From contig JAFRYJ010000004.1 in assembly GCA_017437705.1 (NCBI GenBank), positions 1 through 8,327 on the forward strand: a DNA stretch of 8,327 nucleotides. The letters run 5' to 3'. The notes beneath the pieces were generated by a model. It was given only the letters and a program-made list of their open reading frames with translations. It made no database searches and was not told where the DNA came from. A program made the position numbers and the translations under genes. Below are positions 1 through 4,806 of the stretch, in pieces; the first letter of the stretch is position 1, and every line of letters starts with the position of its first letter. Source of the DNA: Lachnospiraceae bacterium (GTDB lineage: Bacteria; Bacillota_A; Clostridia; Lachnospirales; Lachnospiraceae).

Positions 1-13
1 ATATAATTTACTA

Positions 14-84
14 TTACTTTCTCACAAGCTTTATTCCGCTTTCTTCAGATCCTGAAATCATTATATCTGCCTGATCCGGCACGA
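14..84 (-). other. possible out-of-frame tail of a lipoprotein paralogue
   Basis: Past the stop of the first lipoprotein gene, the minus strand stays open in another frame and ends in GIKLVRK followed by TAA at 14-16. The neighbouring gene itself ends in YIFVRK-TAA, so two VRK-stop endings lie about 70 bases apart. This could be the remnant of a longer ancestral C-terminus or of a fourth paralogue cut by deletion or frameshift. The stretch is short and the similarity is limited to the last few codons, so chance is a real alternative. No terminator is visible before the window edge. Confidence 0.2.
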
Positions 85-474
85 TTATTTCCTGACGAAA
101 ATATACTCTGCATTCAGAGTTTCCTTGCCGTTGGTAGTCATGAGCTTTCCGTCCTTAAGTTCAAATGTAAGGGCGTCTCCGTCCACCACAGCTTTATAGG
201 TATCGCCGTCCTGTTCCCAGTTGCCTCTTGACTCGTAGTTATTGAAATAAGGCACCTTCATAACGAAAGTCCCGTCCTCGCCGACTTCGAGATAAACGGT
301 ATAACCCTCCATATGGGTCACCTTGCCGTAATCCTCCACAGAATAAGTGTTTTCACCGAGAGTGACTTCAGAAAGCTCCCAGTTGCCGACTACAGTCTCT
401 TCCTTTGACGAACCGCAGGCAGTAACGCCTATGGCAAGCATAACTGATAATACAAGTGATAATAATCTTTTCAT
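85..474 (-). CDS. small lipocalin-like lipoprotein (paralogue 1)
   Basis: This is a 129-residue predicted lipoprotein. A short basic start (MKR) and a hydrophobic stretch lead to a lipobox ending VTAC, with the lipidated Cys at residue 20, followed by GSSK. The residue after Cys is not Asp, and the expected location is the outer face of the cytoplasmic membrane. The mature part, about 105 residues, has the core VGNWEL near 29-34, EDGTF near 66-70, GNWEQDGDTY near 84-93 and a DGKL turn near 108-111. This short alternating-strand pattern suggests a small lipocalin-like or META-like beta-barrel, an inference from pattern only. The start is supported by GGAGG about 6 bases upstream of the ATG. 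It is the last of three tandem paralogues, 60 bases after the second, and probably co-transcribed. No enzyme motif is seen and the ligand is unknown. Confidence 0.88.
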   Translation of the reverse strand: MKRLLSLVLSVMLAIGVTACGSSKEETVVGNWELSEVTLGENTYSVEDYGKVTHMEGYTVYLEVGEDGTFVMKVPYFNNYESRGNWEQDGDTYKAVVDGDALTFELKDGKLMTTNGKETLNAEYIFVRK

Positions 475-534
475 TGCGCACCTCCGTAAGCTGAATGGTA
501 CAGGCGTATCCCCGCACCGTATATCTGACTGTGT

Positions 535-948
535 TTACTGCTTCTCAAAACAGATCGTTACACCGCTCATGACCGCATCGGTGACCAGATATCCATCCTT
601 TACCTTAAGGTCAAACGGCCTGTCCAGCAGCGTCATTACATAGGTCGTATCGTCTTTCTTTTCCCATGTGCCGCTGAGCTCCACGGTCTGCCCGAATTCC
701 GTATCATGCCCGCCGATGGTCCCGTCTTCATTAAAAATGATCACCAGATCTATGCTGTCGGAGCCTTCAAGCTGCGCCAGCTCCTCCAGGGTCTTCTCTT
801 CTCCTCCGAATTCACCCTTCACAAGCTTCCATTCGCCGACTATATTAAACTCCTTTTCGCCGCCGCCTTGCTTATCCGCGGATGATGCACAGCCGATCAT
901 CATTGCGCACATTATCACTGCGAGAAGAAGCGCTGTTAACTTTCTCAT
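535..948 (-). CDS. small lipocalin-like lipoprotein (paralogue 2)
   Basis: This is a 137-residue predicted lipoprotein with signal peptide MRK plus a hydrophobic core. Its lipobox is MIGC with Cys at residue 20; Met at -3 is less usual than Leu. A short polar linker (ASSADKQGGGEKE) precedes the domain. The same core as its neighbours is present: NIVGEWKL near 35-42, NEDGTI near 73-78, SGTWEKKDDTTY near 91-102, a DGYL turn near 117-120 and the ending CFEKQ. The FEKQ ending is shared with paralogue 3, which suggests these two are the closer pair. GGAGG lies about 10 bases upstream of the ATG. The start is 15 bases after the stop of paralogue 3, so translation in one operon is likely. The function is unknown; a surface-exposed binding barrel is an inference. 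Confidence 0.88.
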   Translation of the reverse strand: MRKLTALLLAVIMCAMMIGCASSADKQGGGEKEFNIVGEWKLVKGEFGGEEKTLEELAQLEGSDSIDLVIIFNEDGTIGGHDTEFGQTVELSGTWEKKDDTTYVMTLLDRPFDLKVKDGYLVTDAVMSGVTICFEKQ

Positions 949-963
949 GGTATTCCTGCCTCC

Positions 964-1389
964 TTACTGCTTCTCAAAATAAATAAGCGCTCCGTCCATG
1001 TCCGCACTGTCGGAATTGACCAGCTTTCCGTCGCGGATCTCCATTATGATGGTGGCCTCATTCGCTGTAAAGGAATACTTGTCACCGTCCTGTTTCCAGG
1101 TGCCTTCATAGGTATATGAGCCGTAATCCGGTGCGGATTCCTCGTCTATAAACGTTCCGTCCTCTTTTACGGTAAAGGTCATTGTATAACCCTTCATTCC
1201 TACTACCTGCTCGTCGAATTCATCCATCGTCATTTTTTTGCCCTCATACTCGACTTCGGCCGACTTCCAGACGCCGACGATGCTTACATCATTTCCGCCG
1301 TCTCCGCCTTCTCCGCCGCCAGAACTGCCGCAGGCGGTAAGACCTAATGCCATTATAAAAACAAGTAAAAGTGATAAGATCTTCTTCAT
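964..1389 (-). CDS. small lipocalin-like lipoprotein (paralogue 3, first in operon)
   Basis: This is a 141-residue predicted lipoprotein. Signal peptide MKK plus a hydrophobic stretch leads to the classic lipobox LTAC (Cys20), then a Gly/Ser/acidic linker to about residue 35 that would hold the domain away from the membrane. The domain repeats the family core: SIVGVWKSAEV near 36-46, KEDGTF near 74-79, YEGTWKQDGDKY near 93-104, RDGKLV near 118-123 and the ending YFEKQ. GGAGG stands 6 bases before the ATG. It is the promoter-proximal gene of the three-lipoprotein operon. It starts 109 bases after the stop of the sulfatase-like gene and has its own -10 box, so it is probably transcribed separately. 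No catalytic residues are recognisable. Proteins with this VGxW...DGT...GxW layout are common as hypothetical lipoproteins in Clostridia (recalled, not searched). Confidence 0.9.
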   Translation of the reverse strand: MKKILSLLLVFIMALGLTACGSSGGGEGGDGGNDVSIVGVWKSAEVEYEGKKMTMDEFDEQVVGMKGYTMTFTVKEDGTFIDEESAPDYGSYTYEGTWKQDGDKYSFTANEATIIMEIRDGKLVNSDSADMDGALIYFEKQ

Positions 1390-1403
1390 AGCGTACCTCC
1401 TTT

Positions 1404-1427
1404 AATACTTAAGTCATAAGTATTATA
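1404..1427 (-). promoter_or_regulatory. -10 box with overlapping dyad before the lipoprotein operon
   Basis: On the minus strand a perfect TATAAT (1422-1427) lies about 33 bases upstream of the first lipoprotein ATG. The matching -35 is poor. A 7-bp inverted repeat AATACTT - 7 bases - AAGTATT (1404-1410 and 1418-1424) overlaps the 3' half of the -10 box and the expected transcription start, where a repressor would bind. The -10 call is good; the operator reading is an inference. Confidence 0.5.
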
Positions 1428-1498
1428 AAACAGGATAATTTGAAAATTTGTTTTCCCGCATCGTATTCTGTATCATTCAAGATCCGACCGATCATGCT

Positions 1499-3580
1499 CT
1501 ATTCCACGGTGCTCTCTGTTTCGGGTTCGTAATAGGATATCTTCAGTGTATCAAAGCACAGGCTTAGGAGTCTCTTGTCTTTTGCAGTGTCACTTACATC
1601 TGCCGGTGCGACCGCATCGGGCAGTTCCATCCTGATATCCAGATCCCGTTCGGGCACCATGCTCTTCGGAATGATGAAATACAGATCCGGGTTTTCTGCA
1701 TCTACATAATAAGTATCCAGCAGCGTCCCGTTTATAAATACCTTCACATGCTGGCCGCTCCCCATATACGTTCTCAGATCCAGATCGAAAACAAGATCCG
1801 CTTCCGGCTCCTCGTTCAGCGGAATGGAAAGCTGACATTCATTTCCGAGAGTCCAGGTGAAATCAGCCTCCACCTTGGCAAATCCCGATACCTTGTAATT
1901 GCCGCCCTCGCCTGTTGACCCGAAACCTATCTCATCGCCGATATGGTAAGTTCTGTCCTCTCCTTCACCCGACGAGAACATTTTGTAACGGTTTCCTGAA
2001 GCCTTGTAGGAATCCGGATCCGTGGCCGGGCCCCTCACTTCAAATTCCACCAGCTCGTCATCCTGATTCTGCAGGTCATAGATCCTGACTTTATTATCTT
2101 CATTCGTAAGCTCGAATACCGATTTGCCCTCATATTCGATGCCGGCAGCCTTCTTGAAGGTATTATGGAGCTGCGCATATGATGCAGGCACATCGGAGAT
2201 CTCAAACGGATGATGCTCACCGGCCAGCTTTACCAGCAAAAGCGACGCACCGGCCCCACCCTGCTCGCCGTGATCGGCAAGGATGATGATGGACGTGTTG
2301 TCGTATACTCCCTTATCCTTCATCTGCTGCATGTACTCCGTAAGGATGCGCCACGTACCCTTTTCCTGTCTTTCGAAATCAGTGCCGCCCCCGTCATATT
2401 CCGCATACTCGTTCATCGTATACGGAGAATGGACCCCGAGGAGATGATAGATAACAAAAACCTTTTTATCATCATCAGTATTTACTTTCTGTTCTGTCAG
2501 ATCCTTATAGAAATTCGGATCGTTGACCGTAAAAGCCGAAGACATATCGGCTGCCCTGTCAAAATCCTGGGTGTACATCCACACCCTGGGCTTTAAAACA
2601 TGAGGGAAATATTTGAAGCATGTAAGCTTGTAAAGCTGTTTCGTAAATTCGAACCTGTCGGCTATCTTCCTTCCGTCCAGCGTTGCATTCCTTATGTCGG
2701 GCACCATGTCCGGTGAAACATAATTTCCATTCAGATACAGGCCGATATCATAGCCGTTGTCCGTGAGAGCATCATAAAGATCCGTCTTTTCATATGCTCC
2801 CTTTATATACGCAGGGAACGAGCCCTCCGTGGTATAAGCCTGTTCCGTAAGGATATAAGGAACGCCCACCACTGTCCTGGCCGCCCCGCAGGTGGTGTCT
2901 GAAAAATAGGTGAAATCCTCCAGGGTCTCGTTTACAAAATCCCTGTTGTTTTCGATAAAGCTGTTAAAGTAACGCGAATCATAAGTATCGACGATAAAAA
3001 CGACCACGTTGCCTTCTTCCGACAGCGTGAATTCGTCCTTTGTTGAAAGGGTGACGTTCTTTTTGGAATTGGGATCGTTCATCGCCATTATAAAAAGAGT
3101 CACAAGAGTGATGACCTGCACCAGTATAAGACCAAGCGCGGCCCATGTAAGGATCTTCTTCCAGGATCTTTTGACGAAGAACCTGAGCACAAAGGGCGCC
3201 GCCAGACATACGATCCACATGATGGTATTCCACACTGCCGTTCCGCGGTATTGTGACCAGTCGATGGCCGTTCCGTCCAGTGTGCCGTAATCGGTATTAA
3301 CGAAATTTCCCTGAATATAGAGTGCCAGCGTTCCGCCGAATAAAAGACATATGAACCATTCATTGACCTTGCCCGGCAACAGGAAGGCAATAACAATCAG
3401 GATAAGAAGCGCTATTGCCGAGCAGATACAAACGGCACGAAGAACGTCCGAAAGGCCGAACCAGAATTCCTTTACATTCGTAAGATAAAGGGAAAGAGGC
3501 CCGAAGATAAAAAAAGTAACTATAAGGAACAGGATAAAAATGATGCTGCCCTTACTTCTGTTTTTGATCGTTTCCGCCAT
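1499..3580 (-). CDS. membrane sulfatase-like / LtaS-like transferase with C-terminal beta domain
   Basis: This 693-residue protein resembles membrane-anchored enzymes of the alkaline phosphatase superfamily (Sulfatase fold) such as lipoteichoic acid synthase. About five transmembrane helices (near 11-33, 45-68, 75-93, 115-136, 143-167) precede an extracellular domain. Visible motifs are VVVFIVDTYDS at 192-202 (first metal Asp, D198), DTTCGAARTVVGVPYILT at 228-245 holding the presumed nucleophile (T229, T230 or C231), HLLGVHSPY at 379-387, and the metal-site motif ADHGE at 435-439. Residues about 545-680 form a beta-rich module that by eye recalls the C-terminal domain of phosphoglycerol transferase I-type proteins. 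The likely role is transfer or hydrolysis of a phospho- or sulfo-group on a surface polymer; the substrate is not determined. The ATG at 3580 is chosen because GGGAGG sits 9 bases upstream. A TTG 12 codons earlier has no ribosome binding site. Confidence 0.88.
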   Translation of the reverse strand: MAETIKNRSKGSIIFILFLIVTFFIFGPLSLYLTNVKEFWFGLSDVLRAVCICSAIALLILIVIAFLLPGKVNEWFICLLFGGTLALYIQGNFVNTDYGTLDGTAIDWSQYRGTAVWNTIMWIVCLAAPFVLRFFVKRSWKKILTWAALGLILVQVITLVTLFIMAMNDPNSKKNVTLSTKDEFTLSEEGNVVVFIVDTYDSRYFNSFIENNRDFVNETLEDFTYFSDTTCGAARTVVGVPYILTEQAYTTEGSFPAYIKGAYEKTDLYDALTDNGYDIGLYLNGNYVSPDMVPDIRNATLDGRKIADRFEFTKQLYKLTCFKYFPHVLKPRVWMYTQDFDRAADMSSAFTVNDPNFYKDLTEQKVNTDDDKKVFVIYHLLGVHSPYTMNEYAEYDGGGTDFERQEKGTWRILTEYMQQMKDKGVYDNTSIIILADHGEQGGAGASLLLVKLAGEHHPFEISDVPASYAQLHNTFKKAAGIEYEGKSVFELTNEDNKVRIYDLQNQDDELVEFEVRGPATDPDSYKASGNRYKMFSSGEGEDRTYHIGDEIGFGSTGEGGNYKVSGFAKVEADFTWTLGNECQLSIPLNEEPEADLVFDLDLRTYMGSGQHVKVFINGTLLDTYYVDAENPDLYFIIPKSMVPERDLDIRMELPDAVAPADVSDTAKDKRLLSLCFDTLKISYYEPETESTVE

Positions 3581-3615
3581 AAGAGTTTTCCTCCCGTCCC
3601 GAACAGAATACTCCA

Positions 3616-3646
3616 ATTGTACATTCGGTGAATAATTTTAGAACAA
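3616..3646 (-). promoter_or_regulatory. weak candidate promoter of the sulfatase-like gene
   Basis: The minus strand reads TTGTTC (3641-3646), 19 bases, then TACAAT (3616-3621), about 36 bases before the chosen ATG. The spacer is longer than ideal, so this is only the best candidate in the 130 bases between the upstream terminator and the gene. Confidence 0.3.
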
Positions 3647-3672
3647 GTTGGGCTGCGCATAATGCCTTAGGA

Positions 3673-3722
3673 CTTTTTCTTTGCGTGCGGGTCCAAACAG
3701 GGCCCTGCACGCAAAGAAAAAG
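3673..3722. repeat. large palindrome with perfect 16-bp arms
   Basis: CTTTTTCTTTGCGTGC at 3673-3688 is exactly inverted at 3707-3722, with an 18-base centre that contains GGGCCC and could pair partly. The arms begin in T on both strands, so neither strand has a U-run after the stem and this is not an ordinary terminator by itself. On the minus strand the right arm contains the U-tract (3713-3721) of the terminator next to it, so folding of the palindrome competes with the outer A-U part of that terminator. It lies about 90 bases upstream of the sulfatase-like start codon. It could be a protein-binding site, an RNA processing hairpin or a dispersed palindromic repeat. Confidence 0.85.
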
Positions 3723-3749
3723 CCCCGGGGAACAGACCCGGGACCTTTC
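3713..3749 (-). terminator. intrinsic terminator of the cobalamin-riboswitch transcript
   Basis: On the minus strand GTCCCGGG (3744-3737), a 7-base loop and CCCGGGGC (3729-3722) form an 8-bp stem with one wobble pair. It is preceded by GAAAG and followed by TTTTTCTTT (3721-3713), and A-U pairs can lengthen it to about 14 bp. This is a textbook factor-independent terminator for minus-strand transcription. It ends the unit that starts near 4254 and isolates the sulfatase-like gene from it. Confidence 0.8.
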
Positions 3750-3951
3750 CAGGAAGAGGTTATCAACCTGTCATTCATCACAGCCGGATGTGACAGAACC
3801 GCCCGCAAATCGGCCAAGCGGCTTATATTTATAATAATTGACATCAGAAAGCGCTGCCCTTTCCTGCGGCGGGCTGCGGGTAAGTACAGCCGTCCGGCCT
3901 GATAAGGAAAGCGTATGATGCATCTCCGGCCATTCTCGAGACCGGACAGAA

Positions 3952-3981
3952 ACGGGCTGCAGAAAAAGATCTGCAGCCCGT
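3952..3981 (-). terminator. candidate expression-platform hairpin below the riboswitch
   Basis: Perfect inverted arms ACGGGCTGCAG (3952-3962) and CTGCAGCCCGT (3971-3981) enclose a loop that is U-rich in the minus-strand RNA. On the minus strand only a weak U-run (TTCTG) follows. It lies about 80 bases downstream of the aptamer, a usual place for a riboswitch attenuator, but no alternative antiterminator pairing was established by eye. Confidence 0.4.
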
Positions 3982-4061
3982 GTTTGTGCAATCAAACTAT
4001 GTGCCGGAATGATCCCGACACAAGGCCTTCGCCCCTTAAATCGAGGGGGAGCGCCCATCTA

Positions 4062-4237
4062 CTCAAGCAGGTCTTCTGACTCGTGCGTCGTAAGCTTTTA
4101 TGCTGTCTTCTCAGTTTCCCAATGACTGACTTTCGTCCTGCATAAAGCCTCTTCACTTACAGCGGCGGTACCGTTCAGGTTTTTCACCTGATTGTCTATT
4201 CTCCCCCGGCACCCGATCGGCACCGGCGGCACTTGAG
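4062..4237 (-). promoter_or_regulatory. cobalamin (adenosylcobalamin) riboswitch aptamer
   Basis: The minus strand carries the complete signature of a class-I cobalamin riboswitch. The closing helix P1 is CTCAAG (4237-4232) with CTTGAG (4067-4062). Inside it follow the GGTGCC-type start, CAGGTGAAAAACCTG, the conserved ACCGCCGCTGTAAGTGA segment, a peripheral arm GCTTTATGC...GCATAAAAGC enclosing CATTGGGAAACTGAGAAG, and the 3' core AGTCAGAAGACCTGC just before P1 closes. All invariant-looking parts are present, so the aptamer is probably functional. In this family such elements switch off B12 synthesis, transport or B12-independent isozyme genes when cobalamin is bound. None of these lies downstream here: the next minus-strand gene is the sulfatase-like protein, 480 bases away behind an intrinsic terminator. 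Confidence 0.95.
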
Positions 4238-4260
4238 CATCCTATTCAATTATTGATTAA

Positions 4261-4289
4261 ATTCTAACATTACAGTAAAAACGTGTCAA
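4261..4289 (-). promoter_or_regulatory. near-consensus SigA promoter of the riboswitch transcript
   Basis: The minus strand reads TTGACA (4284-4289), a 17-base spacer, then TAGAAT (4261-4266). This is a perfect -35 and a 5/6 -10 at ideal spacing. The start is expected near 4254, about 17 bases before helix P1 of the riboswitch. It is the best promoter in the window, so the transcript should be abundant unless it is attenuated. Confidence 0.88.
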
Positions 4290-4350
4290 TATCGCAGGGC
4301 CTCTGCACAGCCTTAAAAACAATAAAAATACAGGAATTCCGAAACGTTAT

Positions 4351-4467
4351 TTACATATCCTCCTCGTCCATCTTAAGATAGTCCATATATTCCTCTTCAC
4401 TTGCAAAAAGCATATAGCGGCCTCTTACAAGACCCATATAACCGTTGCCTACCGTATAGCCCTTCAT
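4351..4467 (-). CDS. 38-residue acidic peptide, YMGLV...YMLFAS type
   Basis: This very small gene starts at ATG 4467 with AAAGGAGG about 6 bases upstream and ends in TAA at 4351. The product begins MKGYTVGNGYMGLVRGRYML, continues FASEEEYMDYL and ends in an acidic tail (MDEEDM). The pattern aromatic-MG-x-V-x-G-x-YMLF followed by an E/Y-rich helix looks like a compact beta-hairpin plus helix. I recall similar short hypothetical proteins in Lachnospiraceae genomes but cannot name a family. Its ATG overlaps the TGA of the upstream membrane-protein gene (ATGA), so the two are probably translationally coupled and may act together. The ribosome binding site and the coupling make it a credible gene despite its size. 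Confidence 0.75.
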   Translation of the reverse strand: MKGYTVGNGYMGLVRGRYMLFASEEEYMDYLKMDEEDM

Positions 4468-4667
4468 GTCTGTCCTCCTTTATTTATACCGCCGCGCTTT
4501 TCCCTGTCTTCCGAAACCGCGGCCACTGTGAAAATTATCGCTGATATTACGAGCACAAGAACGGCTGCCGCAAAAACGAATCTTTCTTTAAAGAGTATCG
4601 TAGCTGTTACGACAGCCGCACCCGCAGCTGCTTTTATAATGCCGGATCTCCGTCTGCGTCCAGCCAT
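4464..4667 (-). CDS. 67-residue two-helix membrane protein
   Basis: The product begins MAGRRRRSG and has an Ala-rich hydrophobic segment (about 9-26), a short charged link (KER, 27-29), a second hydrophobic segment (about 30-51) and a charged tail (SEDREKRGG...). Two membrane helices with a short turn and a strongly basic N-terminus suggest a small cytoplasmic-membrane protein with both ends inside. The start at 4667 is chosen because AAGGAGG lies 5 bases upstream. An in-frame ATG 18 codons earlier has no ribosome binding site and would add a charged extension across the promoter-proximal leader. Its stop overlaps the start of the 38-residue peptide gene. No family is recognised; toxin-like, stress-peptide or envelope-accessory roles are all open. 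Confidence 0.72.
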   Translation of the reverse strand: MAGRRRRSGIIKAAAGAAVVTATILFKERFVFAAAVLVLVISAIIFTVAAVSEDREKRGGINKGGQT

Positions 4668-4741
4668 TTCCGCCTCCTTTTTGTTCCTGAACCGGTCTCT
4701 GGTCTCTGTCAGGCAAACCATGCTCCGTTTCTTATGACTCC

Positions 4742-4747
4742 ATTATA
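4742..4747 (-). promoter_or_regulatory. -10 box for the small-protein cassette
   Basis: TATAAT on the minus strand lies 75 bases before the ATG of the 67-residue protein. The -35 position falls inside the large inverted repeat at 4750-4785 and matches consensus poorly. This would suit a promoter that is activated or repressed through that dyad. Confidence 0.45.
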
Positions 4748-4749
4748 AA

Positions 4750-4785
4750 GGGGCATGATGTGCAAATGTTTGCACATCACGCCCC
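4750..4785 (-). terminator. 17-bp inverted repeat: WYL-gene terminator and possible operator
   Basis: The arms at 4750-4766 and 4769-4785 match at 16 of 17 positions, and the odd pair becomes G-U in minus-strand RNA. The stem contains TGATGTGCAAA and its inverse around a 2-base centre. It begins about 20 bases after the stop of the WYL regulator gene and is followed on the minus strand by TTTATAAT, so it can act as that gene's terminator. The T-run is short and doubles as the -10 of the next unit. The near-perfect DNA symmetry also suits a dimeric regulator site. Confidence 0.6.
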
Positions 4786-4806
4786 GCTTACAGATACCTC
4801 AGAATA

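Larger units (their letters stand above)
3713..4254 (-). ncRNA. predicted orphan riboswitch RNA, about 540 nt, no recognisable gene
   Basis: This transcription unit is inferred from a near-consensus promoter, a complete cobalamin aptamer and an intrinsic terminator, all on the minus strand. The 350 bases between aptamer and terminator contain a hairpin at 4000-4022 (8-bp stem TGTGTCGG/CCGGCACA with one wobble) and a 12-bp hairpin at 3951-3982. They hold no protein gene I can recognise. A 95-codon open frame (4058-3771) starts just after the aptamer but has no ribosome binding site, a Pro/Arg/Ser-rich composition unlike its neighbours, and crosses both hairpins. The RNA could be a B12-responsive small RNA, as known for riboswitch-linked RNAs of ethanolamine operons in Listeria and Enterococcus, or a leader left after loss of its gene. 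Those known cases carry ANTAR-binding hexaloop hairpins, which I do not see here. Confidence 0.45.

Noticed and set aside
1590..3396. Several other-frame open frames within the sulfatase-like gene
   Set aside because: All overlap a gene with intact catalytic motifs and lack start signals or recognisable domains.
3581..3616. TTG start 12 codons upstream for the sulfatase-like protein
   Set aside because: No ribosome binding site precedes it, and the extension codons contain the GGGAGG that serves the ATG at 3580.
3638..3991. Minus-strand 117-codon frame between riboswitch and sulfatase-like gene
   Set aside because: It runs through the terminator and the large palindrome, has no ribosome binding site and its product looks like translated non-coding DNA.
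3951..4022. ANTAR-type dual hairpin, as in riboswitch-linked EutX/Rli55 RNAs
   Set aside because: Two hairpins lie side by side after the aptamer, but their loops do not show the hexaloop with A1 and G4, and no ethanolamine gene is nearby.
4668..4721. 18-codon N-terminal extension of the 67-residue membrane protein
   Set aside because: The internal ATG has AAGGAGG at ideal distance; the earlier ATG has none.
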